Positions 1 through 6,661 of a stretch of 7,632 nt of DNA are shown here, piece by piece. Source of the stretch: Candidatus Saccharimonadota bacterium (GTDB taxonomy: Bacteria > Patescibacteriota > Saccharimonadia > Saccharimonadales > Saccharimonadaceae); assembly GCA_020428265.1 (NCBI GenBank), contig JAGQND010000033.1, positions 1 to 7,632 on the forward strand, in the 5' to 3' direction. The notes beneath the pieces were generated by a model, which was not told where the DNA came from, searched no databases, and saw only the letters and a list, made by a program, of their open reading frames with translations. A program made the position numbers and the translations under genes. Position 1 is the first letter of the stretch. The number at the start of each line of letters is the position of its first letter.

Positions 1-1853
1 TAGAGAACACTTATACCAAAGACCAGATTTTAGACATGTACTTAAACTCGGTGTATTTTGGTGAAAATGCATTTGGTATAGAAGATGCAGCCAAGGCGTA
101 TTTTGGTACTACACCTGATAAATTAGACTTAGCTCAGAGCGCTATGCTAGTGGGTGTATTGCCTGCGCCAAGTGTGTATTCGCCAGTGAGTGGCAATCAT
201 GAGTATGCCAAGGAGCGTCAGGCGACAGTGCTAGGGCGTATGGTGACTAATAAAATGATTACGGCCGACGAAAAAACTGCGGCATCTGGCGAGCAGTTAA
301 CTTACCAGCCACCTCAATCCGCCATAAACGATAGTAAGGCGCCGCACTTTACGCAAATGGTACTCGACCAACTATATGATAAATACGGCGAAGAAACCGT
401 AAATCGTAGCGGTTACCAAGTGACCACCACGCTGGACTTTAACGTGCAAAGTGAAATACAAAAGGCGATTGCTGCGAATATGCCAACTATAAATAGGAAT
501 GGCGGCACTAATGCTGCGGCAGTGGCGATAGACCCTGCGAGTGGTGAGGTACGTGGGCTTGTGGGTAGCTATGACTGGAATAACGAGAAGTTTGGTAAGG
601 TAAATATAGTTACGTCTTTACGCCAGCCGGGCTCGAGTTTTAAGCCGATTTACTATTCGCACGCATTAGCCGATGGCGTGATAAACCCAGCAACTGTACT
701 AAAAGATGAAAAGACCGATTTTGGTGGTGGCTATGTGCCACTAAATGCCGATAAGAAATTCCATGGCGATGTGACTGTGCGTAGTGCGCTGAATATGTCG
801 CTCAATATACCATCGGTTAAGGTGATGCAGAAGTACGGCCTGGATAAATCTATAGATGCTGCGCGCGAAATGGGACTAACATCGATAGACAAAAAGAAAC
901 AGTATGGCTTGGCGTTGGCGCTTGGCTCTGCAGAAGTGACACCAATGGCTATAACAAATGCGTATGCTGCTTTTGCAAATGGCGGTATGCAGTACGACAC
1001 TTCAATTATTAAGAAAATTAACAATAAATACGACAATGAAATATTCAAGCAAAAAGAAAAATCAAAGCGTGTAATAAGTGAACAAGGTGCGTTTCTGATA
1101 TCGGATATACTGAGCGATAGCGCAGCTAAGGCACCCGTATTTGGCGGCACGCTAAATGTGTACGATGGTAAAACTCGTGCGCTCAAAAAAGTAGCCGTAA
1201 AAACTGGTACCACAAATGACGCTAAAGATGCTTGGACTGTGGGGTATACGCCGCAATTAGCGCTGGGTGTGTGGGTTGGAAATAACGACAATGAAGCTAT
1301 GGCAAACGGTGGTTCTATAATGGCTGGGCCGATATTTACACGCGCTATGGGCGCAATACTAGCTGGTGTGGATACGAAGTTTATTATGCCGAGTGGTGTC
1401 GAACAACGCAATGTGTGTAAGAGCAACCATGGTCTTGCTGACCGCCAGGAAAAAGACCAAACATACACCGAATACTTTTTGCTGACGGCTATGCCATCGG
1501 TGCGCTGTAGTGTAGATGAACCTGCACCAACACCAAGCGCAACACCTACTCCAAGTCCAGATGATGAGCATGTATCTGCCGCACTTACACTTACGTCTAG
1601 TCCGACAAATACTGCTGTCAAAAATCAAACAGTTACATTTACGGCGAGCGTAGTAAGTGACGCTGATGGCACAGTGACATTTAGCGACGGTTCAACCGTA
1701 CTGGCTACGAGTAGTGTGTCGGCCGGTAAAGCGTCTATATCTACGTCGCTACTGAGTGTCGGTACGCACACTATCAAGGCTGAATTTCAGCCTAGTGATA
1801 GTAGCTTGCCTAAGCAGTCGGCTACTATAACATTTGAAGTTACTTCGCCGTAG
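1..1853 (+). CDS. Class A penicillin-binding protein (glycosyltransferase/transpeptidase), 5'-truncated, with C-terminal Ig-like domain
   Basis: Bifunctional peptidoglycan synthase acting on the outer face of the membrane: GT51 polymerises lipid II and the transpeptidase cross-links stem peptides. The reading frame is open from the window edge (first whole codon at 3), so the ATG at 36 is internal; 616 codons are visible and the membrane anchor and most of GT51 are missing. Numbering from the codon at 36, the end of GT51 is seen as YLNSVYFGENAFGIEDAA. The transpeptidase triad follows: SSFK (Ser200/Lys203), SLN (255-257) and KTGTT (389-393), so it looks catalytically competent. After the transpeptidase come Cys461 and Cys491, as in many class A PBPs, then a Pro/Thr linker (about 495-511) and a bacterial Ig-like domain (about 515-604) with the GTVTFSDGSTVL and GTHTIKAEF strands. 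The stop is TAG. ruvA follows 34 nt later under its own promoter. Family assignment is firm; the exact paralogue (PBP1a-like or other) is not determined. Confidence 0.95.
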   Translation, partial: ENTYTKDQILDMYLNSVYFGENAFGIEDAAKAYFGTTPDKLDLAQSAMLVGVLPAPSVYSPVSGNHEYAKERQATVLGRMVTNKMITADEKTAASGEQLTYQPPQSAINDSKAPHFTQMVLDQLYDKYGEETVNRSGYQVTTTLDFNVQSEIQKAIAANMPTINRNGGTNAAAVAIDPASGEVRGLVGSYDWNNEKFGKVNIVTSLRQPGSSFKPIYYSHALADGVINPATVLKDEKTDFGGGYVPLNADKKFHGDVTVRSALNMSLNIPSVKVMQKYGLDKSIDAAREMGLTSIDKKKQYGLALALGSAEVTPMAITNAYAAFANGGMQYDTSIIKKINNKYDNEIFKQKEKSKRVISEQGAFLISDILSDSAAKAPVFGGTLNVYDGKTRALKKVAVKTGTTNDAKDAWTVGYTPQLALGVWVGNNDNEAMANGGSIMAGPIFTRAMGAILAGVDTKFIMPSGVEQRNVCKSNHGLADRQEKDQTYTEYFLLTAMPSVRCSVDEPAPTPSATPTPSPDDEHVSAALTLTSSPTNTAVKNQTVTFTASVVSDADGTVTFSDGSTVLATSSVSAGKASISTSLLSVGTHTIKAEFQPSDSSLPKQSATITFEVTSP

Positions 1854-1881
1854 TTGACGGCACTAGGTGGTGTGTCATACT
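1854..1881 (+). promoter_or_regulatory. ruvA promoter (-35/extended -10), leaderless type
   Basis: TTGACG (1854-1859) begins at the base after the PBP stop codon. It is followed after 16 nt by CATACT (1876-1881), with an extended -10 TGT at 1873-1875. Only 6 nt separate the hexamer from the ruvA ATG, so the expected transcription start falls on or within a base or two of the start codon. This is the only one of the leaderless-type promoters here with a clear -35 match. Confidence 0.6.
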
Positions 1882-1887
1882 AAGAGT

Positions 1888-2466
1888 ATGATTGCACATG
1901 TAGACGGAATAGTAACAGAAAAATTAGTAACATCAGTAATAGTAGATGTAAACGGTGTGGGGTATGAGGTCAATGTAGCGTCTAGTGACTACGACCGCGC
2001 GATATTAAACGAGAAGATTAAATTCTACACGTACCACCATATACGCGAGCAGTCGCAAGAACTTTTTGGGTTTAGTACATTGGCTGCCAAAAAATTGTTT
2101 GAGCTACTTATAACTGTACAAGGCGTGGGGCCTAAGGCAGGCCAGTCGATATTGTCTGTGGGCGAGGCCGAAGATGTGCGCAATGCCATAGCAAATAACG
2201 ATAGTGCCTATGTAGCACAGGCGAGCGGCGTAGGTAAGCGCATAGCGGAGCGTGTGGTGGTGGATCTTTCAGACAAAGTTGGCTTGCCGCTACGCTATGA
2301 TGTGTCGCAGACTGGCACGTCGAATACTTTGCATCATAGCGACGAGGCTTTGGAGGCGCTAATGGCACTCGGCTATAGCCTGGCTGATGCTTCAAAGGCG
2401 CTGGAAGGTGTATCGACAGAATTATCTACGGCCGAGCGTGTGACGGAAGCCTTGCGCGCAAAGTAG
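1888..2466 (+). CDS. ruvA: Holliday junction branch-migration complex DNA-binding subunit RuvA
   Basis: RuvA binds four-way Holliday junctions as a tetramer and loads the RuvB ring motors that drive branch migration. The protein has 192 aa, normal for the family. Domain I (OB-fold, about 1-64) contains VDVNGVGYEV and IREQSQELFGF. Domain II carries two helix-hairpin-helix motifs, VQGVGPKAGQSIL (77-89) and ASGVGKRIAERVV (112-124). A short linker leads to domain III (about 151-192, DEALEALMALGY...), which contacts RuvB. I chose the ATG at 1888 because the protein then starts MIAHVDGIV like other RuvAs and sits 6 nt after a -10 element; a GTG at 1867 would add seven uncharacteristic residues and lies inside the promoter. 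No Shine-Dalgarno is present. The acidic pin, Glu-Asp in E. coli RuvA, reads Glu54-Gln55 here. The stop TAG directly abuts the kup stop on the other strand. Confidence 0.95.
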   Translation: MIAHVDGIVTEKLVTSVIVDVNGVGYEVNVASSDYDRAILNEKIKFYTYHHIREQSQELFGFSTLAAKKLFELLITVQGVGPKAGQSILSVGEAEDVRNAIANNDSAYVAQASGVGKRIAERVVVDLSDKVGLPLRYDVSQTGTSNTLHHSDEALEALMALGYSLADASKALEGVSTELSTAERVTEALRAK

Positions 2467-4344
2467 CTATAGTTCTATAAATGTTGTCATTTCGATAGTG
2501 TGTTCGGTGGGTAGTTTGAAGTAGTCTGACTTAGAGTTGGCGTTGTGGCTGAGTAGTAGGAAAATTCGTTTGCGCCACAAAGCCATTTTGCGATTCTTGA
2601 CTATCACGGGCTCTATGGTTGATGTGAAATATGTAGATTTGTATGGGTCAAAATATAGTTCCGGACTGTCAGACTTTACGAGTTCGAGTGCGCGCGGTAT
2701 GTTTGGCATGTCTTTGAACCCAAAGCGAATCGTGAGGTGGCTTATGCCATCGTGATCATTGCCTAGATTGTCTATGGTTGTGCGCTCGGCTTCGGGTACA
2801 TGGGCAGTGTTGGTGGTTTTTATAGTTACGACTGTTATTTTTTCGTGAAGTTCGTGTAGCTCACTAAGTGCTGCGTGCAGCGCTAATGGTGCGCGATTTG
2901 CATGGTGTCCTATGTATACGGCACTGCCTTTTACTCGTGGTGTTTTTTGTGCGTGAATACGTTTTACGAAATCTTCTAGTAAATCTTCTTTCTTTTTGCG
3001 CTCGGCCCTGACGATAGTTTGCCCCTTGAACCAAGTGCTCATGAGTATGAAAGTGACTGCGGACATGACTAGTGCAACCCATGCGCCGTAGAGTATTTTG
3101 GATAAACCAGAGCTTATAAAAACTAGTTCGAGCGACATGATAAATACCGCTACCAGTGCAAGCTTGAAGTAGTTGGAGCGCCATAGTTTGCGCATGATGA
3201 TAAGTAGGAAAATTGAATCTACAAATAGTGTGCCACTAACCGCTAAGCCAAACATAGCAGCTAAGTTTTTGGAGCTGCCAAATCCTAATATTATGGCTAC
3301 GACTATAGAGAACATGAGCCAGTTTAGTAGCGGTATGTACACCTGGCCGTATTCGTTGCGTGAGGTATGAACTATTTGTATGCGTGGCAAAAAGTTTAGC
3401 CGGGTAGCCTGCCATATTATAGAAAACGCGCCAGCTATGACGGCTTGTGACGCTATGAGCGTGGCGATTGTGGCAAGTATGATAATTGGTATATGTAGGG
3501 CATCTGGGAACATGAGGTAGTATGCGCTGGAGATAGAATCGGGGTGAGTGCTAATGAGTGCGCCTTGACCCAAATAGGTGAGCGCGAGTGCGGGGAATAT
3601 AACCAGTAGCCAGCCTAGGCGTATGGGCTTTTTGCCAAAGTGACCCATGTCAGCGTAGAGTGCTTCGGCTCCTGTGATGGAGAGTATAACTGCGCCCATG
3701 GCTAGGAATGATGGTAGTGGATGATTGAGGAAGAATTCTATGGCTGTGGTGGGTAGTAGTGCTTGTAATACTTCGGGTGCTTGGATAATTTGTGACAATC
3801 CGCCCAGCGCTGAAACGACAAACCACAAAATCATAATTGGGCCGAAAAATTTGCCTAGAGTACCAGTGCCGCGCGATTGCACTAGAAAAAGTACAAAAAG
3901 TACAGCTAAGGCCACCGGTATGACAAAACTTGCCGCACTAGGCGCAACCAATGTCATACCCTCGACTGCAGATAATACCGATATGGCGGGCGTAATGACT
4001 CCGTCGCCAAAGAATAGTGATACGCCTAATATGCCAATTAAAGTAAAAAGTATCAGTGATTTGCGCGAGCTTTTTGTTTGTCGTACAAGTCCTACGAGTG
4101 CGAGTATACCACCTTCGCCGTTATTATTTATGCGCATGAGTATTGACATGTATTTGATAGTGACTATGAGGGTCATAGACCACAAAATTAGCGACACTAC
4201 ACCACGCGCATCGGCCGAGGTGAAGCTTAGTCCTGATAGGTGAAATATAGACTGGAGCGCGTATAGCGGGCTGGTGCCGATATCTCCAAAAACGATGCCA
4301 ATGGCACCGATAGTTAAAAAGGTTGTGTGCTTGGCACCTTTCAT
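2467..4344 (-). CDS. kup: Kup/Trk-type low-affinity potassium uptake transporter
   Basis: Integral membrane K+ importer of the KUP/HAK/KT family (K+/H+ symport in characterised members). With the start at 4344 it has 625 aa, close to the usual size. The family signature GDIGTSPLY lies at 20-28, with the ion-path Asp21 and Tyr28. NNNGEGGILAL (73-83), FFGDGVITPAISVLSAVEG (111-129), TGAEALYADMGHFGKKPIR (224-242) and TYLGQGAL (256-263) follow. About twelve hydrophobic segments span residues 8-436, then a cytoplasmic domain (about 440-625) ends in the typical YFKLPTEHTIEM...IEL. Two ATGs stand in tandem (4347 and 4344). The second is 7 nt after the -10 hexamer, matching the neighbours, so I prefer it. 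The frame stays open upstream, antisense to ruvB, but that extension has no Kup character. It lies between ruvA and ruvB on the opposite strand. Confidence 0.93.
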   Translation of the reverse strand: MKGAKHTTFLTIGAIGIVFGDIGTSPLYALQSIFHLSGLSFTSADARGVVSLILWSMTLIVTIKYMSILMRINNNGEGGILALVGLVRQTKSSRKSLILFTLIGILGVSLFFGDGVITPAISVLSAVEGMTLVAPSAASFVIPVALAVLFVLFLVQSRGTGTLGKFFGPIMILWFVVSALGGLSQIIQAPEVLQALLPTTAIEFFLNHPLPSFLAMGAVILSITGAEALYADMGHFGKKPIRLGWLLVIFPALALTYLGQGALISTHPDSISSAYYLMFPDALHIPIIILATIATLIASQAVIAGAFSIIWQATRLNFLPRIQIVHTSRNEYGQVYIPLLNWLMFSIVVAIILGFGSSKNLAAMFGLAVSGTLFVDSIFLLIIMRKLWRSNYFKLALVAVFIMSLELVFISSGLSKILYGAWVALVMSAVTFILMSTWFKGQTIVRAERKKKEDLLEDFVKRIHAQKTPRVKGSAVYIGHHANRAPLALHAALSELHELHEKITVVTIKTTNTAHVPEAERTTIDNLGNDHDGISHLTIRFGFKDMPNIPRALELVKSDSPELYFDPYKSTYFTSTIEPVIVKNRKMALWRKRIFLLLSHNANSKSDYFKLPTEHTIEMTTFIEL

Positions 4345-4351
4345 CATAACT

Positions 4352-4360
4352 AGTATAGCA
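4352..4360 (-). promoter_or_regulatory. kup extended -10 promoter, leaderless type
   Basis: On the minus strand TGC-TATACT is followed by AGTT and the tandem ATG ATG. The hexamer is 7 nt from the second ATG and 4 nt from the first. No convincing -35 is seen at 16-18 bp spacing, as expected for an extended -10 promoter. It is divergent from, and overlaps the footprint of, the ruvB promoter. Confidence 0.55.
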
Positions 4361-4365
4361 CCGAG

Positions 4366-4374
4366 TGGTATACT
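4366..4374 (+). promoter_or_regulatory. ruvB extended -10 promoter, leaderless type
   Basis: TGG-TATACT ends 7 nt before the ruvB ATG, placing the expected transcription start at about the A of ATG. No ribosome binding site could fit between them. No good -35 is visible; that position would fall on the kup start codons. Confidence 0.6.
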
Positions 4375-4381
4375 ATAAGTA

Positions 4382-5401
4382 ATGGCTATTGAACGAATTG
4401 TTGATACGTCCGCCCACGATGATGATAGCGAAGAACAAGTAATTGAAATAACCCTTCGTCCGCAATCGTTTGATGAATATGTGGGGCAGGAGCGTCTAAA
4501 AAAGAATCTGAAGCTTGCTATAGCTGCCGCAAAAAAGCGTGGTGAGCCTGTTGACCATGTGTTACTGTACGGTCCACCAGGGCTGGGTAAAACTACTATG
4601 GCGGCGGTGATAGCCAACGAAATGGGCGCTGGCTTGCGAGTTACGGCGGGTCCCGCCATTGAGCGTTCGGGTGATTTGGCTAGTATACTTACGAATCTTA
4701 ACGATGGCGATATATTGTTTATAGACGAAATCCACCGCCTAAGCCGCGCTGTAGAAGAAGTATTGTATTCGGCTATGGAAGATTTCAAGTTGGATATTGT
4801 GATAGGTAAAGGGCCGGCGGCGCGTAGTGTGAGGTTGGACCTACCTAAGTTTACGGTGATTGGTGCTACGACTCGTGCTGGGTCGCTAGCTGGGCCACTG
4901 CGCGACAGGTTTGGTTTGCAACACAGGCTGGAATTTTACACTGCGCCAGAAATAGAAAAAATCATCACTAGGGCAGCAAGTATACTGGGTAGCTCTATCA
5001 AACCAGACGCGGCCGAGCTGATGGCCGACAGGGCGCGCCTGACGCCCCGCATAGCGAATAGGCTACTGAAGCGCGTACGCGACTATGCTGATATAAACGG
5101 TGACGGGATTATAGATTATCAAGTAACTACCGATGCATTGAAGCTGCTCGAAGTTGATGAACTTGGACTTGACCCGGCCGATAGGCAGCTACTTGCAAGT
5201 ATGCTGGAGCATTATGGTTTTAGGCCGGTAGGTTTAAGTACTATAGCTGCACTTACGGGTGACGAAACTACGACTATTGAAGATTTTTATGAGCCATACA
5301 TGATGCAAATAGGACTTATAGAGCGTACGCCTAGGGGCAGAAAAGTTACAAAAAAAGCCGCGCGTCATTTAGGCAAAGATATTTCACCAGAGAATGAGTA
5401 G
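4382..5401 (+). CDS. ruvB: Holliday junction branch-migration ATPase RuvB
   Basis: AAA+ hexameric motor that pumps DNA through the RuvA-bound Holliday junction. It has 339 aa, standard for the family, and every key element is present. Walker A GPPGLGKTT lies at 64-72 and Walker B LFIDEIH at 112-118. The RuvB-specific segment GKGPAARSVRLDLPKF lies at 142-157, sensor 1 GATTRAG at 161-167, and the arginine finger is Arg174 in PLRDRFG. Sensor 2 is in TPRIANRLLKRVRDYA, with Arg223 as the probable sensor residue. A C-terminal winged helix (about 265-330) contains GLSTIAALTGDETTTIEDFYEPY. A Leu stands where many family members have Gly just before TPRIA, a minor change. The ATG at 4382 gives the normal N-terminus and sits 7 nt after a TATACT. 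The stop TAG is 18 nt before the next gene, which has its own -10. Confidence 0.97.
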   Translation: MAIERIVDTSAHDDDSEEQVIEITLRPQSFDEYVGQERLKKNLKLAIAAAKKRGEPVDHVLLYGPPGLGKTTMAAVIANEMGAGLRVTAGPAIERSGDLASILTNLNDGDILFIDEIHRLSRAVEEVLYSAMEDFKLDIVIGKGPAARSVRLDLPKFTVIGATTRAGSLAGPLRDRFGLQHRLEFYTAPEIEKIITRAASILGSSIKPDAAELMADRARLTPRIANRLLKRVRDYADINGDGIIDYQVTTDALKLLEVDELGLDPADRQLLASMLEHYGFRPVGLSTIAALTGDETTTIEDFYEPYMMQIGLIERTPRGRKVTKKAARHLGKDISPENE

Positions 5402-5404
5402 TAT

Positions 5405-5413
5405 TGGTATAAT
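5405..5413 (+). promoter_or_regulatory. PH-domain gene extended -10 promoter, leaderless type
   Basis: TGG-TATAAT, a perfect consensus hexamer, lies in the short gap between the ruvB stop and the next ATG and ends 6 nt before that ATG. There is no Shine-Dalgarno. The -35 region lies within the end of ruvB and shows only a weak TTCACC at 19 bp spacing. Confidence 0.6.
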
Positions 5414-5419
5414 TAAAAT

Positions 5420-6145
5420 ATGGCAGACGTAGATAACACTGATTATGACCAACCCGTAGCTTATGATAGCCAGGGGAGGCCTTTGTACGCGCACCCACCT
5501 ACAGACACTAGGGCTGCTGCTAAAACACAAATCGTAGACACTAAGCGTCAAACTAAGCCAATAATTGGCAAATATACCACCGAGCAAATAATGCAAATGC
5601 ACCGAGAGTCTGTAGAGAGATATCCGCAGCTAAACTTAAGTGAAAATGAATATATTATAGCTGCAGTGTACCGCCACTGGATTGGTTTGGTGTCATCTGT
5701 GAGCATAGGGGCTGTTATGGCTGTTTTGATTATAGTTGGCTGGATAGCTTTGCCGTCTCTTATGCCTAAGAGCACGATATCTATCGTATCGTTGACAGTC
5801 CCCGTATTGGCACTACTGGCTGTCGTGGGTATAGCTACATACTTGGCGGTGTGGGTATATATGCATAATAGATTTTTCCTTACCAACGAAAGTGTTATAC
5901 AGGAAATTCAGCTTAGTATATTTACTAAGCGCGAGCAGACCGTGAGCTTGCTAAATATTGAAGACACTAGCTTCTCTCAGGCTGGGCCAATACAGTATTT
6001 ATTTGGTTACGGCTCAATACGCCTCAGTACCGAAGGTGACGAAACGACATATAGGTTTGACTATGTGGTCAATCCTAAAGAGCAGGTTGCTAAAATCAAC
6101 AATGCTGTTGAAGCTTTCAAAGATGGCCGCCCTGCAGAAGATTAG
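5420..6145 (+). CDS. Two-TM membrane protein with C-terminal bacterial PH domain
   Basis: The 241-aa protein has three parts. A polar, probably disordered N-terminal tail (1-75) contains YDSQGRPLYAHPP. Two hydrophobic helices follow at about 88-112 and 120-146. The C-terminal domain (about 147-233) resembles bacterial PH (bPH_2/DUF304-like) domains: NRFFLTNESVI, then FTKREQTVSLLNIEDTSF, then YLFGYGSIRLST and a closing helix. With two TM helices both the tail and the PH domain should be cytoplasmic. The function is unknown; related domains occur in small membrane proteins linked loosely to envelope functions, and I can assign no substrate. Start choice rests on the ATG 6 nt after a TATAAT; no alternative is better. 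It is in the same direction as ruvB but has its own promoter, so co-transcription is possible rather than required. Its TAG stop is 2 nt from the stop of the opposite-strand pilin gene. Confidence 0.8.
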   Translation: MADVDNTDYDQPVAYDSQGRPLYAHPPTDTRAAAKTQIVDTKRQTKPIIGKYTTEQIMQMHRESVERYPQLNLSENEYIIAAVYRHWIGLVSSVSIGAVMAVLIIVGWIALPSLMPKSTISIVSLTVPVLALLAVVGIATYLAVWVYMHNRFFLTNESVIQEIQLSIFTKREQTVSLLNIEDTSFSQAGPIQYLFGYGSIRLSTEGDETTYRFDYVVNPKEQVAKINNAVEAFKDGRPAED

Positions 6146-6147
6146 CT

Positions 6148-6654
6148 CTACTTGTGATCTCTGCTAGATTTTATGTATTCAGCTTCGCCAGTAAGGTCTG
6201 CTCGTAGCTTGTATTTCTTGCAGTTGCCAGCATTGTCGCAGTCGGTAGCTTCGTAGTGATAGTTAGGGCCTTTGCCAGACATGGCTGCGCTGAGCCTCGT
6301 GGCTACGTCATCTGAGGCATCACCAGTATCGGCTAGTTTTTGTAGTTCGTCCTCGCTAACAATTTCTTTGCCTAGAGTAAAGCCATCTGGGTCGGTAAAT
6401 AGCTCTGGGTCTACAGATGGTAGGGTAGATGGCTTGAGATTTTGTGGGTATGAGCCATGGTTTTTGTAGTAAACTTCCTCAAGTGCATAGTACATAGAAT
6501 TTATGGCAGTTTTGCGCTGCGCATTGTCGTTGGCTGTTTTGAGGCTGTTTATTTGTTGAAACGCCAAGAAGCTTGCTCCGACGGCAAGTAATACTACAAA
6601 TACGAGTTCTATAACTGTGAATCCTCGTTCGGATAAATGTTGTTGTTTGCTCAT
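6148..6654 (-). CDS. Type IV pilin-like (prepilin/pseudopilin) protein
   Basis: The 168-aa protein has a class III signal peptide. A short basic leader MSKQQHLSERG is followed by FTVIELVFVVLLAVGASFL, so prepilin peptidase should cut after Gly11 and methylate Phe12, with the conserved Glu at mature position +5 (Glu16). The hydrophobic stretch 12-33 anchors the subunit or packs it in a pilus core. The next segment, KTAINSMYYALEEVYYKNHGSYP (split at 49-70), is the usual amphipathic alpha1 to beta region of pilins. Near the C-terminus Cys139 and Cys145 flank a short loop (DCDNAGNC) that could form a disulfide. The ATG at 6654 is chosen over an upstream in-frame start near 6726, because that extension would overlap the recA start region and would precede the leader with non-signal sequence. 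The chosen ATG also lies 7 nt after a TATAAT. Major pilin, minor pilin and pseudopilin cannot be separated here. Confidence 0.85.
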   Translation of the reverse strand: MSKQQHLSERGFTVIELVFVVLLAVGASFLAFQQINSLKTANDNAQRKTAINSMYYALEEVYYKNHGSYPQNLKPSTLPSVDPELFTDPDGFTLGKEIVSEDELQKLADTGDASDDVATRLSAAMSGKGPNYHYEATDCDNAGNCKKYKLRADLTGEAEYIKSSRDHK

Positions 6655-6661
6655 TACACCT

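Noticed and set aside
731..1621. Minus-strand open frame of 296 codons within the PBP gene
   Set aside because: It lies fully opposite the conserved transpeptidase and linker, shows no recognisable domain and is a coding-strand shadow.
1867..1887. GTG start for ruvA at 1867
   Set aside because: It lies inside the promoter spacer, adds residues not seen in RuvA proteins and has no ribosome site.
2452..2479. Palindrome TTGCGCGCAA (2452-2461) and TATAG-TT-CTATA (2468-2479) around the ruvA/kup stops
   Set aside because: The first has no loop and encodes conserved RuvA C-terminal residues; the second is only 5 bp of A/T-rich stem. Neither is followed by a proper U tract.
3725..4243. Plus-strand open frame of 172 codons within kup
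   Set aside because: It is opposite conserved Kup motifs and its composition mirrors membrane codons on the other strand.
4348..4788. Open frame extending kup upstream by about 148 codons on the minus strand
   Set aside because: It is antisense to the conserved ruvB coding region, has no Kup family character, and the family N-terminus begins at the ATG pair 4347/4344 just after a -10 element.
6134..6172. Possible terminator after the PH gene: GCAGA(A)GAT paired with ATCTCTGC, then TAGATTTT
   Set aside because: The stem is short with a bulge, the loop is 14 nt and the T run is only four and displaced. Too weak to call an intrinsic terminator.
6618..6631. TGAAT-CCTC-GTTCG, 8 of 10 match to the Gram-positive SOS box, upstream of recA
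   Set aside because: It lies in the pilin codons for the constrained ERGFTVIE signal, well upstream of the recA -10, with an imperfect left arm. Chance is the simpler explanation, so I do not call LexA control.
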